DNA of 64,000 nt from LMUY01 sp965198895 (lineage in GTDB: Bacteria > Pseudomonadota > Alphaproteobacteria > Acetobacterales > Acetobacteraceae): assembly GCA_965198895.1 (NCBI GenBank), contig OZ240676.1, positions 3,658,001-3,722,000 of the forward strand. Reading direction: 5' to 3'. The notes under the pieces are model-generated. The model was not told where the DNA came from. It saw only the letters and a list, made by a program, of their open reading frames with translations, and ran no database searches. Positions 25,921-35,718 of this stretch are shown piece after piece (positions within the stretch are counted from its first letter, which is position 1; each line of letters opens with the position of its first letter). The position numbers were made by a program, and so were the translations under genes.

Positions 25921-26763
25921 CTAGGCTTGCAGCAAGTTCGCCGGTTCGCAGGCTATGGGGATGTCGGTCGTGTTGAATTCGGGCATCCGCCAGATGCTGG
26001 TGCGCTCGAAGCGCTCCCACAGATCGGGCGGCAGGATCGTCTGGCGCGGGATGGCGCGGACCTGGCGGCGGACGTGATGCAGCCCGGGGGTGCCGAGCCG
26101 GGCATCGAACTCGCTGGCATCGAAATCGACCGTATCGAAGTCGTGCTGGAACTGGGCTAGGCCGGTGAAGGTGTAGATCGCCGCCATGGCCGCCGCCGGG
26201 TCAGCGACGAGCGTGTCGTAAGGCAACAAAAGCAGGCGCTTGGACTGGTCGCCGTGCATCGCCTGCTTCAGCCCGTTCAGGGCAAAACCGATCATGCCCG
26301 CCGGGCTCATCAAACCGTCGGCGCGGGAATACACCGTGCCACCCTGTTCGAAGCCGAAGATCTTCGACAGCTCGAACGGATTGCGCCGCAGCAGCCGCTC
26401 GACACTGTCGATGATCCAGGGGATCGGCCGCACGCAGCAGATCATCTTGGCGTCCGGAAACAGCCTGCCGAGCAAATCGAGCCGGGTCGTCCAGCTACGG
26501 CTGGTGTCGAACACAGTCTGGGTTGGCGCGATCGCGTGATAGTAAGTCTCGAACAGGCCACGCAGCACGGCCGCGCGCTGTGCTTCGTCGAACAATACCG
26601 AGCCCTCGTGGCCTGCGCTCATTTCGGCCAGCATGGCGCCGGCCATCGAGCTGACGGGGCTGGTGATGTTGGCGTAGAGCGCCGGATTCTGTCGCAACAA
26701 TGCCGCAAGCAGCGTCGAGCCGGATCGCGGCAGACCGGAAATGAAGTGGATGCCGTTACGCAC
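25921..26763 (-). CDS. Sulfotransferase family protein
   Basis: A 280-residue PAPS-dependent sulfotransferase. The 5'-phosphosulfate loop is ISGLPRSGSTLLAALL near the N-terminus, and the 3'-phosphate-binding stretch is seen around MICCVRPIPWIIDSVERLLR; the C-terminal half keeps the LLLLPYDTLVADP segment. I prefer GTG 26763, which places the loop at the usual distance from the N-terminus; GTG 26838 would add 25 residues. It would sulfate a carbohydrate or other hydroxyl acceptor. The stop is 73 bases before the Hint-glycosyltransferase fusion on the same strand, so a joint role in building a sulfated glycan or glycoprotein is inferred. Confidence 0.85.
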   Translation of the reverse strand: MRNGIHFISGLPRSGSTLLAALLRQNPALYANITSPVSSMAGAMLAEMSAGHEGSVLFDEAQRAAVLRGLFETYYHAIAPTQTVFDTSRSWTTRLDLLGRLFPDAKMICCVRPIPWIIDSVERLLRRNPFELSKIFGFEQGGTVYSRADGLMSPAGMIGFALNGLKQAMHGDQSKRLLLLPYDTLVADPAAAMAAIYTFTGLAQFQHDFDTVDFDASEFDARLGTPGLHHVRRQVRAIPRQTILPPDLWERFERTSIWRMPEFNTTDIPIACEPANLLQA

Positions 26764-26976
26764 GGGCCCGCTTAGCCGCTTGCAACTGAGATGAACCTTC
26801 GACCGAACCCGGACATCCGTGACCTCATACGATTGCACTCAGGCATAGCCGTGCTTCGATAGCAACAGCGTTGCGCATTGCTGCGTAACGAGCCGTTGGA
26901 AAGTCAGACCGAGGTGGCCTGGCGGATCGGACCACGCTGAAAAGCTTGCAAACGCACACACACATGTGTTCATGCT

Positions 26977-27627
26977 ATGTTCGCCATGAACACCACCACC
27001 ATCCCAGACCCGGCTCTCGCCCAAGCCATCACCGAACTCATCGCACTCGGCTTGCGCATGGCGCGGGTGGTGACCGAGGTGACCGAGGCGGAACAGCGCA
27101 CCACCGCCGCGGCGGCGAGCTGGCTGCCGGCGCAAGGTGCCACCCCCGCCTCCCGCGAGGAGGCCACCCAAATCGGGCTGGGCATCGACGGCGCCGACGA
27201 AGCGCTCGGCCATGCCGCGCCCCGCATCGCGACGCTCTCGCTGTGCTTCGATCGCCTGTCCAGGTCGGTGCGCCGGTGCGTGGCGTTGGCGCGCAGGATC
27301 GAGCAGGGATGGCCGCCGCCCCGGGCCGCGTCGGATACACAACGTGCCATGCTGCTCCGCCAGGCCGCACGCGGCGCCGGCGAGGCCATCCGGGCGCGCA
27401 CCCAGGGCGAACCCGAAGCAGCCGAGCGGCTGTTCGCCGACCTGGCCGCCTGCCTCGACGACCCGGCCTTCGAGCAGGACCTGCTGGAGCGGCCGGTCGA
27501 GGACATGGTCCAAACCCTCTGCCGCGCGATCGGCCTGGCACCCGAACCCGAGCCCGCAGCCCCTGCCGAGACCGCGGCACCGCCAGGCCGCGCCCGCGCC
27601 CCCCGCCGCCGCCACGCCTCCGGGTAG
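26977..27627 (+). CDS. Hypothetical helical protein
   Basis: A 216-residue protein that I do not recognise. It is largely α-helical by composition (ALAQAITELIALGLRMARVV, then RRCVALARRIEQGW and LLRQAARGAGEAIRAR) with a Pro/Ala/Arg-rich C-terminal tail ending APRRRHASG. ATG 26977 or 26986 are equally possible starts. A 10-bp palindrome ACACATGTGT (26960-26969) lies immediately upstream and could be a regulatory site. The stop codon TAG is embedded in the GTAG head of a repeat hairpin. Codon use is the same as its neighbours, so it looks like a resident gene. Confidence 0.6.
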   Translation: MFAMNTTTIPDPALAQAITELIALGLRMARVVTEVTEAEQRTTAAAASWLPAQGATPASREEATQIGLGIDGADEALGHAAPRIATLSLCFDRLSRSVRRCVALARRIEQGWPPPRAASDTQRAMLLRQAARGAGEAIRARTQGEPEAAERLFADLAACLDDPAFEQDLLERPVEDMVQTLCRAIGLAPEPEPAAPAETAAPPGRARAPRRRHASG

Positions 27628-27649
27628 GGTGGGCTGCTAGCAGCCCACC
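27624..27649. repeat. REP-like palindromic element with GTAG head
   Basis: GTAG at 27624-27627 is followed by a perfect 10-bp stem GGTGGGCTGC / GCAGCCCACC with a two-base loop. The same head and stem recur at 52294-52323. GTAG-headed palindromes are the signature of REP elements mobilised by RAYT transposases. A degenerate half copy (GCAGCCCACCACTCGCCGC) lies at 27694-27712. It also may act as the terminator of the preceding gene. Confidence 0.65.
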
Positions 27650-27778
27650 ATTCGCCGCAAAACTCTGACGGCGGCATCCTCTGTGAGCCGCGAGCAGCCC
27701 ACCACTCGCCGCGCGCGCCACCCCTCGACTGGCGCAGGCGGGCCGGGCGCGCTTATATCCCCGCCGAGGAGACGAACC

Positions 27779-29157
<1,379 letters not shown>

Positions 29158-29158
<1 letters not shown>

Positions 29159-29805
29159 TGCCCGACTTCAGGAGCGACCCCGCGACAGCAACCAAGAACC
29201 TCGGCACCGACCCCGACATCCACCGCACCGCCAGCGTGCGCGACAGTACTTTCGGCATCTACTGCGAGGTCGGCGCGCGCACGAAGGTGGCGGAGTGCAC
29301 CTTCGGCGACTTCTCCTACGTCGTGAACGACAGCGACATCATCTATACGGATGTCGGCAAGTTCTGCTCGATCGCCGCCCATACGCGCATCAACCCGGGT
29401 AACCACCCGGTCGAGCGGGTGGCGATGAACCACTTCACGTACCGCAGCAGCGCCTATGGCTTGGGCGAGGACGACCCGGCGTTTTTCGACTGGCGCCGCT
29501 CGTTCCGCTGCAGGCTCGGCCACGACGTGTGGATCGGCCATGGTGTGGTGGTGCTGCCGGGCGTCAGCATGGGCAACGGTGCCGTCGCGGGTGCCGGCTC
29601 GATCGTGACGAAGGATGTCCCGGCCTGGACCATCGTGGTCGGCAACCCGGCCCGGGTGCTGCGCCCTCGCTTCGCACCGCACATGGCCGAAGCGATCGAA
29701 CGCATCGCCTGGTGGGATTGGGACCGGGACCGGCTGCGCGCCGCGATGGGCGATTTCCGCAGCCTATCCGCGGAGGCCTTCGTGGAGAAATACACCGGCG
29801 CTTAA
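29158..29805 (+). CDS. Hexapeptide-repeat transferase, phosphonate-metabolism type (PhnO/TIGR03308-like)
   Basis: A 215-residue left-handed β-helix acetyltransferase. The N-terminal hexapeptide coils (DSTFGIYCEVGARTKVAE, SDIIYTDVGKFCSIA) lead to the conserved INPGNHPVERVAMNHFTYR loop, then GHDVWIGHGVVVLPGVSMGNGAVAGAG and a C-terminal IAWWDWDRDRLRAAMGDFR helix. This pattern matches the transferase family found near phn phosphonate genes. No phosphonate gene is present in the window; instead it overlaps a D-lactate dehydrogenase-type gene. The acceptor is unknown. Confidence 0.85.
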
Positions 29806-29846
29806 CACCCTGCTGCCAGACTGGGGGCACCCAATAGGCGAGCCGT

Positions 29847-31460
29847 ATGTCCACTCTCCTTGCCGAACGCCCCAGCACCGCGAGTTTCGCCCAAAAAGAC
29901 CGATATCTCGCCTTCGCTTTCGCCGCGGCCGACCTTCTGGTCGAGGTCGGGGCGACCGGCACGATCAGCTTCGCGGCCGGCGCGTTCAAGGCCCGGTTCA
30001 ATCTTTCGCCCGAGCAGCTGGTCGGCAGCGAACTCAGCAAGCTGTTCATCGCCCCGGACCGGCCTGCGCTCGACCTTGCTTTGTCCACCACCGTGATCCG
30101 CGGCCGGCTGCCACCGTTGGTGCTGCGGCTTTCGGACAGCGCGTCTACTCCGATGGTCATCTCCGGCCTGGTCATCCCGAATGCGCCGGGGCGGCTTTGC
30201 CTCACCATCGGGCGTTTGCCGGCGCTGCCCGACCCGACACGCGCTCTGCCGCAATCGGTTCCGTTCGCACGCCTGGTGGAGGAACGCCTGCAGAGCGGCG
30301 AGACAGGATCGCTCGGGTTGCTGGAACTGGCCGGATGGGCTGCCACCCAGGAGGCGCTACCGATCGAGACCCAACGGACGCTGCAAGCCGAGATCATGGA
30401 GGTGCTCTCCCGACTGGGCGGCCCCGGCTCCGTCGCAGGCGAGATCGGCACCGGCCGTTATGGCGTGCTGACCGATACCCCGCACGATCTCGGGGCCGTC
30501 GCCCACGAACTTGAGGCATTGCTGCGCAGCAATCCCGTCACCGCCCGCACCCAGGTACAGAGCGCCGAACTGACCCTGGAGCGCGATGGCCTCACCGGGT
30601 CACAGGCCGCCCGGGCCTTGCGGTTCGCACTGGCCCGGTTCGCCGACGGCGGCACCAAGGCCACGAACGATGCCGGTTTCAGCCACGGCCTGGCCGAGTT
30701 TATCGCCAGCGCCCAGATCCGCGCCCGCAGCGTGCGCACAACGCTGGCCGAGAACCGCTTCCGCCTCGTCTTTCAGCCGATCGTCAACCTCGACACGCGG
30801 GAGGTCCACCACTACGAGGCCTTGATCCGGCCGACCATCACGCCCGGCAACACGATCCAGAGCACGCAGGATTTCGTCACCTTCGCCGAGGCCGTCGGCC
30901 TGTCCGAAGAGCTGGATTGGGCGGTGATGAAGCAGGCCGTCGCGGCAATGCGGGGCTCGCCCAACGCGATGGTCGCCGTCAACGTCTCGGGCCTGTCGAT
31001 GCAGAGCCCGGCGTTCTGCGACCAAGTCACCAAGCTGTTGGCCAAACAGCCGATACCGGGCCGTATCCTCGTGGAATTGACCGAGACCGCCGATATCGAC
31101 GACCTGGCGAGCGCATCGGCCACGATCGACCAGTTGCGGGCAATGCAGGTCCAGGTTTGCATCGACGATTTCGGCGCTGGCTCAGCCGCCTTTCGCTATT
31201 TGCGCGAATTTCGGACGGATTACGTGAAGCTGGATGGCGCCTATGTCCGCGGCGCGCTGCAGAATGCCCGCGAACACGGCTTTCTGCTGAGCATGATCGA
31301 GTTGGCCAATTTCGTCGGCGCCAAGGTGATCGCCGAGATGATCGAGCACGAAGACCAGGCCCAGATGATGCGCGATTTGGGCGTGGAGTACGGTCAGGGC
31401 TGGCTGTTCGGCAAACCCGGCGTGCTGCCGGGAAGCCTTAAGCACGACAACGCCGGCTGA
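29847..31460 (+). CDS. EAL-domain cyclic-di-GMP phosphodiesterase
   Basis: A 537-residue soluble signalling protein. Residues about 20-125 look like a PAS sensor (LVEVGATGTISFAAGAFKAR), residues 140-270 resemble a degenerate GGDEF-like region without a GGDEF motif, and residues 300-530 form the EAL domain. Catalytic residues appear kept: EAL at 324-326, Asn379 in VNVSG, Glu410 and Glu413 in ELTET, Asp440-Asp441 in DDFG, Lys461, and a QGWLFGKP end; the EGVET loop reads EMIEH. It is therefore likely to hydrolyse c-di-GMP. It is monocistronic and convergent with marC. Confidence 0.9.
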   Translation: MSTLLAERPSTASFAQKDRYLAFAFAAADLLVEVGATGTISFAAGAFKARFNLSPEQLVGSELSKLFIAPDRPALDLALSTTVIRGRLPPLVLRLSDSASTPMVISGLVIPNAPGRLCLTIGRLPALPDPTRALPQSVPFARLVEERLQSGETGSLGLLELAGWAATQEALPIETQRTLQAEIMEVLSRLGGPGSVAGEIGTGRYGVLTDTPHDLGAVAHELEALLRSNPVTARTQVQSAELTLERDGLTGSQAARALRFALARFADGGTKATNDAGFSHGLAEFIASAQIRARSVRTTLAENRFRLVFQPIVNLDTREVHHYEALIRPTITPGNTIQSTQDFVTFAEAVGLSEELDWAVMKQAVAAMRGSPNAMVAVNVSGLSMQSPAFCDQVTKLLAKQPIPGRILVELTETADIDDLASASATIDQLRAMQVQVCIDDFGAGSAAFRYLREFRTDYVKLDGAYVRGALQNAREHGFLLSMIELANFVGAKVIAEMIEHEDQAQMMRDLGVEYGQGWLFGKPGVLPGSLKHDNAG

Positions 31461-31500
31461 CCATCGTGGATGACGACGTTCTCGACTTGATCCGGTCGCT

Positions 31501-32169
31501 CTAGCGCACCAGCAACGGCTGCAGGATCTCGGTCACGCCCGTAATCAGGATCTGCACCCCGATGCAGAGCTGGAAGAACGCTGACAGCCGGGTGATCGCC
31601 CGACTCGCCACCTGCCCAAGCAGGCGGGACAGTTGGTCCGTCGCGCTGTAGAGCAGCCAGACCAGGATCGCGATTGCGACTGCCGCGACCGACATGCCCG
31701 CAAAGAACGGCAACAGCGCGATCCCGCTGGTCGGGTGGGCCGAACCCAACGCGACCGCGACCGAGATCGTCCCGGGCCCGGTCGTGAACGGCAGTGTCAA
31801 CGGATAGAACGCCACGTCTTCGAGGCCCATAGCGGCGTCAACCTGCTCGTTCTTCCGCACTTCGCGCCGTTCGGGGGCGTTCAGCGAGTCCCAGGCATAC
31901 AACGCAAGCACCACGCCGCCAGCGCAGCGCAGCGCCGGCAGCCCAATCCCGAAGAACGCTAGCACGTAGGACCCGGCCCAAAGTGCCACCAGCATCACCA
32001 GCGCCGCGTAGACCCCGACCCGGCGCGCGAGAACGACGCGATCGGCGTGGCTGCGATCGACCGTTCGAGTACGAAAGATGAAGGCGCCGCTGACCGGGTT
32101 GACGATCGCGAACAGGGCGGGGAAGCCCAACAGGAAGGCGGCTACGGCGGCGCTCACCGGGTCATACAA
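31501..32169 (-). CDS. MarC family integral membrane protein
   Basis: A 222-residue protein of the MarC/UPF0056 family with six transmembrane helices, function not established. FLLGFPALFAIVNPVSGAFIF at the N-terminus and the second-half FYPLTLPFTTGPGTISVAVAL are the two inverted-repeat signatures. The longest reading starts at TTG 32169; GTG 32157 is an equal alternative and neither has a strong ribosome-binding site. It is divergent from the TRAP binding protein gene and convergent with the EAL gene, with about 40 bases to the latter. Confidence 0.88.
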   Translation of the reverse strand: MYDPVSAAVAAFLLGFPALFAIVNPVSGAFIFRTRTVDRSHADRVVLARRVGVYAALVMLVALWAGSYVLAFFGIGLPALRCAGGVVLALYAWDSLNAPERREVRKNEQVDAAMGLEDVAFYPLTLPFTTGPGTISVAVALGSAHPTSGIALLPFFAGMSVAAVAIAILVWLLYSATDQLSRLLGQVASRAITRLSAFFQLCIGVQILITGVTEILQPLLVR

Positions 32170-32248
32170 CGCCGCTGCACGTGATTGTCAAAAGGTCTCT
32201 TCCGCGCGCACAGTTGTCTAAACGCCGAAAGAGGCGGGAGGCGTGGCC

Positions 32249-33250
32249 ATGGTGCGGATCACACGTCGCGGGATGCTCGGGGCGGCGATCGCGGGGATCT
32301 GTTTGCCCCGATGGAGTAGGGCGGCCGAGTTCACCCTGCGCTACGGCGGCAACCTGCCCGACTCCCATCCGCTCAGCCGCCGTATCGCCGAGGCCGCCAA
32401 CACGATCGCCGAGCAGACCGGCGGGCGGGTCCGAATCGACTGCTTCCCGAACAGCCGCCTCGGCGGCGACACCGCGATGCTGGCGCAGGTGCAGGCCGGC
32501 ACACTCGATTTCATGACCATATCCGGCCTGATCCTGTCCCGTGTGGTGCCCGTCGCCGCGATCAATGGCATGGGCTATGCCTTCAGCAGCTATGGCGAGG
32601 TCTGGGCGGCGATGGACGGCCTCCTCGGCGCCTATGTGCGCGATGCGATCGGGCAAGCCGGCCTGCACGCGACCGAGCGCATGTTCGACAACGGCTACCG
32701 GCAGATGACCAGCCGAAAGGGGCCGATCGCCGAGCCCGCCGACTTCGACGGCCTGACGGTGCGGGTGCCGGTCAGCCCGCTGTGGTCGAGCCTGTTCACC
32801 GCCTTCGGTGCCAAGCCGGGCGTGCTGGACTTCGCCCACACCTACGACGCCCTGCGCGACGGCGCGTTCGAGGCCCAGGAGAATGCCCTTGGGGTCATCG
32901 GGACGGCCAAACTGTACGAAGTCCAACACTACTGCTCGATGACGAACCACATGTGGGACGGGTTTTGGTTCATCGCCAACGGCGCCCTATGGGACAAGCT
33001 GCCGGTCGATTTGCAGGGCACGATCTCACAGGCGATGAACGAGGCGGCGCTGATCCAGCGCGTCGATGTACGCACCCTCAACGACAGCTTGCAAGGGGAG
33101 CTCGAAAGCCGCGGCATGGTTTTCAACCGCCCCGACCCGGCGCCGTTTCGTGAGGTTCTGCGCCAAACCGGGTTCTACACCGGCTGGCAGGAGAAACTGG
33201 ATCCGCAAGCCTGGGGGCTGCTGGAGAATGAGGCGGGCACTTTGGACTGA
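32249..33250 (+). CDS. TRAP transporter solute-binding protein (DctP family)
   Basis: A 333-residue periplasmic binding protein. A twin-arginine signal is clear (RITRRGMLGAAIAGICLPRW, then SRAAE), followed by the DctP fold: LRYGGNLPDSHPLSRR, IDCFPNSRLGG, the carboxylate-binding arginine region RVPVSPLWSS, and HYCSMTNHMWDGFWFIAN. The ATG is behind GCGGGAGG. No DctQ or DctM membrane subunits flank it, so it is an orphan that must work with permeases elsewhere. The ligand is probably a carboxylate. Confidence 0.92.
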   Translation: MVRITRRGMLGAAIAGICLPRWSRAAEFTLRYGGNLPDSHPLSRRIAEAANTIAEQTGGRVRIDCFPNSRLGGDTAMLAQVQAGTLDFMTISGLILSRVVPVAAINGMGYAFSSYGEVWAAMDGLLGAYVRDAIGQAGLHATERMFDNGYRQMTSRKGPIAEPADFDGLTVRVPVSPLWSSLFTAFGAKPGVLDFAHTYDALRDGAFEAQENALGVIGTAKLYEVQHYCSMTNHMWDGFWFIANGALWDKLPVDLQGTISQAMNEAALIQRVDVRTLNDSLQGELESRGMVFNRPDPAPFREVLRQTGFYTGWQEKLDPQAWGLLENEAGTLD

Positions 33251-33263
33251 CGCCAACTGCGGC

Positions 33264-33295
33264 CCGTCATCGCGAGCGCAGCGCGGCCATCCAAG
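33264..33295. repeat. Interspersed repeat of the GTCATYGCGAGCG type
   Basis: CGTCATCGCGAGCGCAGCG followed by CGGCCATCCA is close to a palindromic intergenic repeat common in many proteobacteria (consensus CGTCATTGCGAGCGAAGCG). It lies between the convergent dctP and ferredoxin reductase genes and contributes to the 118-base gap there. Confidence 0.5.
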
Positions 33296-33368
33296 GCAAC
33301 CAACGCGCCCCTAGCCCCGCTGAATTGCCGCGCAAGGCGCTCGATAACCCTGGCCCGTATCGGTCGAT

Positions 33369-34202
33369 TCAGCGCTCGGCGAACGCCTTCTCGATGACGA
33401 ATTCACCCTGGGTATTGTGGTTGCCCTCGGTAAAGCCCCGCCCCAGCAGCATTGCTTTCAGATCGTCCAGCATGTGCTGGCTGCCGCAGATCATTACACG
33501 GTCATGCGCCGGGTCGAGCGGCGGGACGCCGATATCGGTGAACAGCTTGCCCGATTCGATCAGGTCGGTGATGCGACCCGTGTGCTTGGACGGCTCGCGC
33601 GTCGTCGTCGGGTAGTAGATCAACTTGGCGCTCACGTCCTCGCCGAGGAACTCGTGTTTGGGGAGATGCTCGCTGAGATGCTCGGCATAGGCCAGCTCGC
33701 CGGCGCGACGGCACGTATGGGTCAGCACCACGTGGTCGAAGCGCGCGTAGACCTCCGGATCGGCCACCAGGCTCAGGAATGGTGCGAGCCCGGTGCCGGT
33801 GGCGACCATGTACAATGTGCGGCCGGGGCGTAGATTGTCCAGCAGCAGCGTGCCAGTAGGCTTCCGGCCGACCAGCACCGTGTCGCCGACTTGCACGTGC
33901 TGCAGGCGGGAGGTCAGCGGACCGTCCGGCACCTTGATGCTGAGGAATTCCAGCGTGTCGTGATGGTTCGGGCTGGCCATGCTGTAGGCACGCAGCATCG
34001 GCTTGCCGTCGACCATCAGCCCGATCATGGCGAATTGGCCGTTCTCGAAGCGGAAGCCGGGGTCGCGGGTCAGCGTCAGGCTGAACAGCCGGTCCGTCCA
34101 GTGATGCACGGCAAGCACTGTCTGCGCGCTGAGGTTGGCCGGCAGCTTGGTGGCTGTGGGCTGACTGGCCTCGGGTGCGATCACCCGCACGGCATCCTGC
34201 AT
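33369..34202 (-). CDS. Ferredoxin-NADP reductase
   Basis: A 277-residue FAD-dependent ferredoxin/flavodoxin-NADP reductase. The FAD-binding RAYSMASP motif (about 90-97), the NADP-binding ATGTGLAPFLSLV and the CGSQHMLDDL segment are all intact, with the C-terminal aromatic/basic end IEKAFAER typical of the bacterial Fpr type. ATG 34202 has an AGGAG site. It supplies reducing equivalents between NADPH and ferredoxin, for example in oxidative stress. It is 85 bases downstream of glgA on the same strand; a functional link is not evident. Confidence 0.94.
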   Translation of the reverse strand: MQDAVRVIAPEASQPTATKLPANLSAQTVLAVHHWTDRLFSLTLTRDPGFRFENGQFAMIGLMVDGKPMLRAYSMASPNHHDTLEFLSIKVPDGPLTSRLQHVQVGDTVLVGRKPTGTLLLDNLRPGRTLYMVATGTGLAPFLSLVADPEVYARFDHVVLTHTCRRAGELAYAEHLSEHLPKHEFLGEDVSAKLIYYPTTTREPSKHTGRITDLIESGKLFTDIGVPPLDPAHDRVMICGSQHMLDDLKAMLLGRGFTEGNHNTQGEFVIEKAFAER

Positions 34203-34287
34203 CGTAGTCTCCTAGCTGGCCCACACGGACCGGCCGCAAAGGATTCGCAAATTCCGGGCCGTGATGTCGCGGCCCCAGGCTCTCGCG

Positions 34288-35718
34288 TCAAGCACCATCC
34301 CGCAAGACGGCCGCATAGCTGGCAGCTGCCGCCTCCCAGCCGAAATCGGCCGCCATCCCTCCTCGCTGAGTGTTCGCCCAGGCCAGCCGATCCATCCACA
34401 GCGTCATCGCACGCTGCAACCCGCGTTCCAGGCCCGCGACGGAGGCGTCCGTGACCACGCCCGTGGCCACGCCGGCCCGCAGCGCCGCCGCGTTGGCGTC
34501 GATCACGCTGTCCGCCAGGCCGCCCACGCGGCTGACCACGGGGACGGTGCCGTAGCGCATCGCCGCCATTTGCGTCAGCCCGCACGGCTCGAAGCGGCTC
34601 GGCACCAATAGCGCGTCCGCGCCGGCGACGATCTGATGGGACAGTGCCTCGTCATAGTCGATCACGGCGGCCATCTGGCCCGGGTGAGCCGCGGCCGCAG
34701 CGCGGAAGCCATCCTCGAGCGCTTGCTCCCCCGTCCCCAAGACGGCGAACTGCGCGCCCGACGCAAGCAGGCCGGGCAGGGCGTCCAGCACCAGGTCCAG
34801 GCCTTTCTGCCCCGTCAGCCGGCTGACGACGCCGAAGACCGGTGTCTCCGGTTCGGCAGCGAGCCCGAGCCCGGCTTGCAGCGCGGCTTTGCACTTGGCC
34901 TTGCCCCGCAGGTGGCCGCGGCGGAACCGGGCTGGCAAATGGGGGTCGGACCAGGGATTCCACACGGTCTCGTCCAACCCATTCAGGATGCCGTGCAACG
35001 CGTCCGCGCGGGACCGCAGCAAGCCGTCGAAGCCGCAGCCGAATTCGCTGGTCTGGATTTCGGCGGCATAGCTCGGGCTGACGGTGGTGATCGCGTCGGC
35101 ATAGTACAGCCCGGCTTTCATGAAGCCGATGGCCTGGTAGAACTCCACGCCATCCGTGCCCAGCGCCTCGGGGGGCAGGCCGAGATCGCGCCATAGCGCC
35201 ATGGGTACCTGGCCGGTGAAGGCCAAGTTATGGATCGTCATCACCGTACGGGGACGCGCCCCACCGGCCAGCGCCAGATAGGCCGGCGCCAGGCCGGTCG
35301 GCCAGTCGTGGCAGTGCACCGCGCCGGGCACCCAGCCGGGAATGGCGCCGAGGCCGATATCGGCCGCCACCCGCGCCAGGGCGGCGAAGCGCTGCGCATT
35401 GTCGGGCCAGTCGGTCCGGTCGGGGCCCATGTACGGATTGCCGGGCCGGTCGAACAAATGCGGGGCTTCGAGCACGAACAGGTCCAGCCCGGCGGCCTTC
35501 CCCGCCAGCACCCGCGCCGCCCCGCCATGCAGCGCCGGGATTGCATAGACGGTCTCAGCCTCGCCAAGTGCGTCCGTGACCGCCGGGTAGCCCGGCACGA
35601 GCGTCCGAACCTCCAGCCCTTCCTTGGCCAGCGCCGCGGGTAGGGCGCCCATCACGTCCGCCAGGCCACCTGTCTTCACCAGCGGGAATACCTCGCTGGC
35701 CACCTCGAGAACCTTCAT
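34288..35718 (-). CDS. glgA: Glycogen synthase
   Basis: A 476-residue ADP-glucose-dependent starch/glycogen synthase (GT5). The N-terminal ADP-glucose-binding KTGGLADVMGALP motif (about 15-27), HCHDWPTGLAPAYLAL, TIHNLAFTGQ, and the C-terminal RFEPCGLTQMAAMRYGT with the catalytic glutamate are intact. The ATG overlaps the glgC stop (ATGA), so both are co-translated. The length is normal. Together they form the glycogen precursor and polymerisation steps; branching (glgB) and debranching genes are not in this window. Confidence 0.97.
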   Translation of the reverse strand: MKVLEVASEVFPLVKTGGLADVMGALPAALAKEGLEVRTLVPGYPAVTDALGEAETVYAIPALHGGAARVLAGKAAGLDLFVLEAPHLFDRPGNPYMGPDRTDWPDNAQRFAALARVAADIGLGAIPGWVPGAVHCHDWPTGLAPAYLALAGGARPRTVMTIHNLAFTGQVPMALWRDLGLPPEALGTDGVEFYQAIGFMKAGLYYADAITTVSPSYAAEIQTSEFGCGFDGLLRSRADALHGILNGLDETVWNPWSDPHLPARFRRGHLRGKAKCKAALQAGLGLAAEPETPVFGVVSRLTGQKGLDLVLDALPGLLASGAQFAVLGTGEQALEDGFRAAAAAHPGQMAAVIDYDEALSHQIVAGADALLVPSRFEPCGLTQMAAMRYGTVPVVSRVGGLADSVIDANAAALRAGVATGVVTDASVAGLERGLQRAMTLWMDRLAWANTQRGGMAADFGWEAAAASYAAVLRDGA

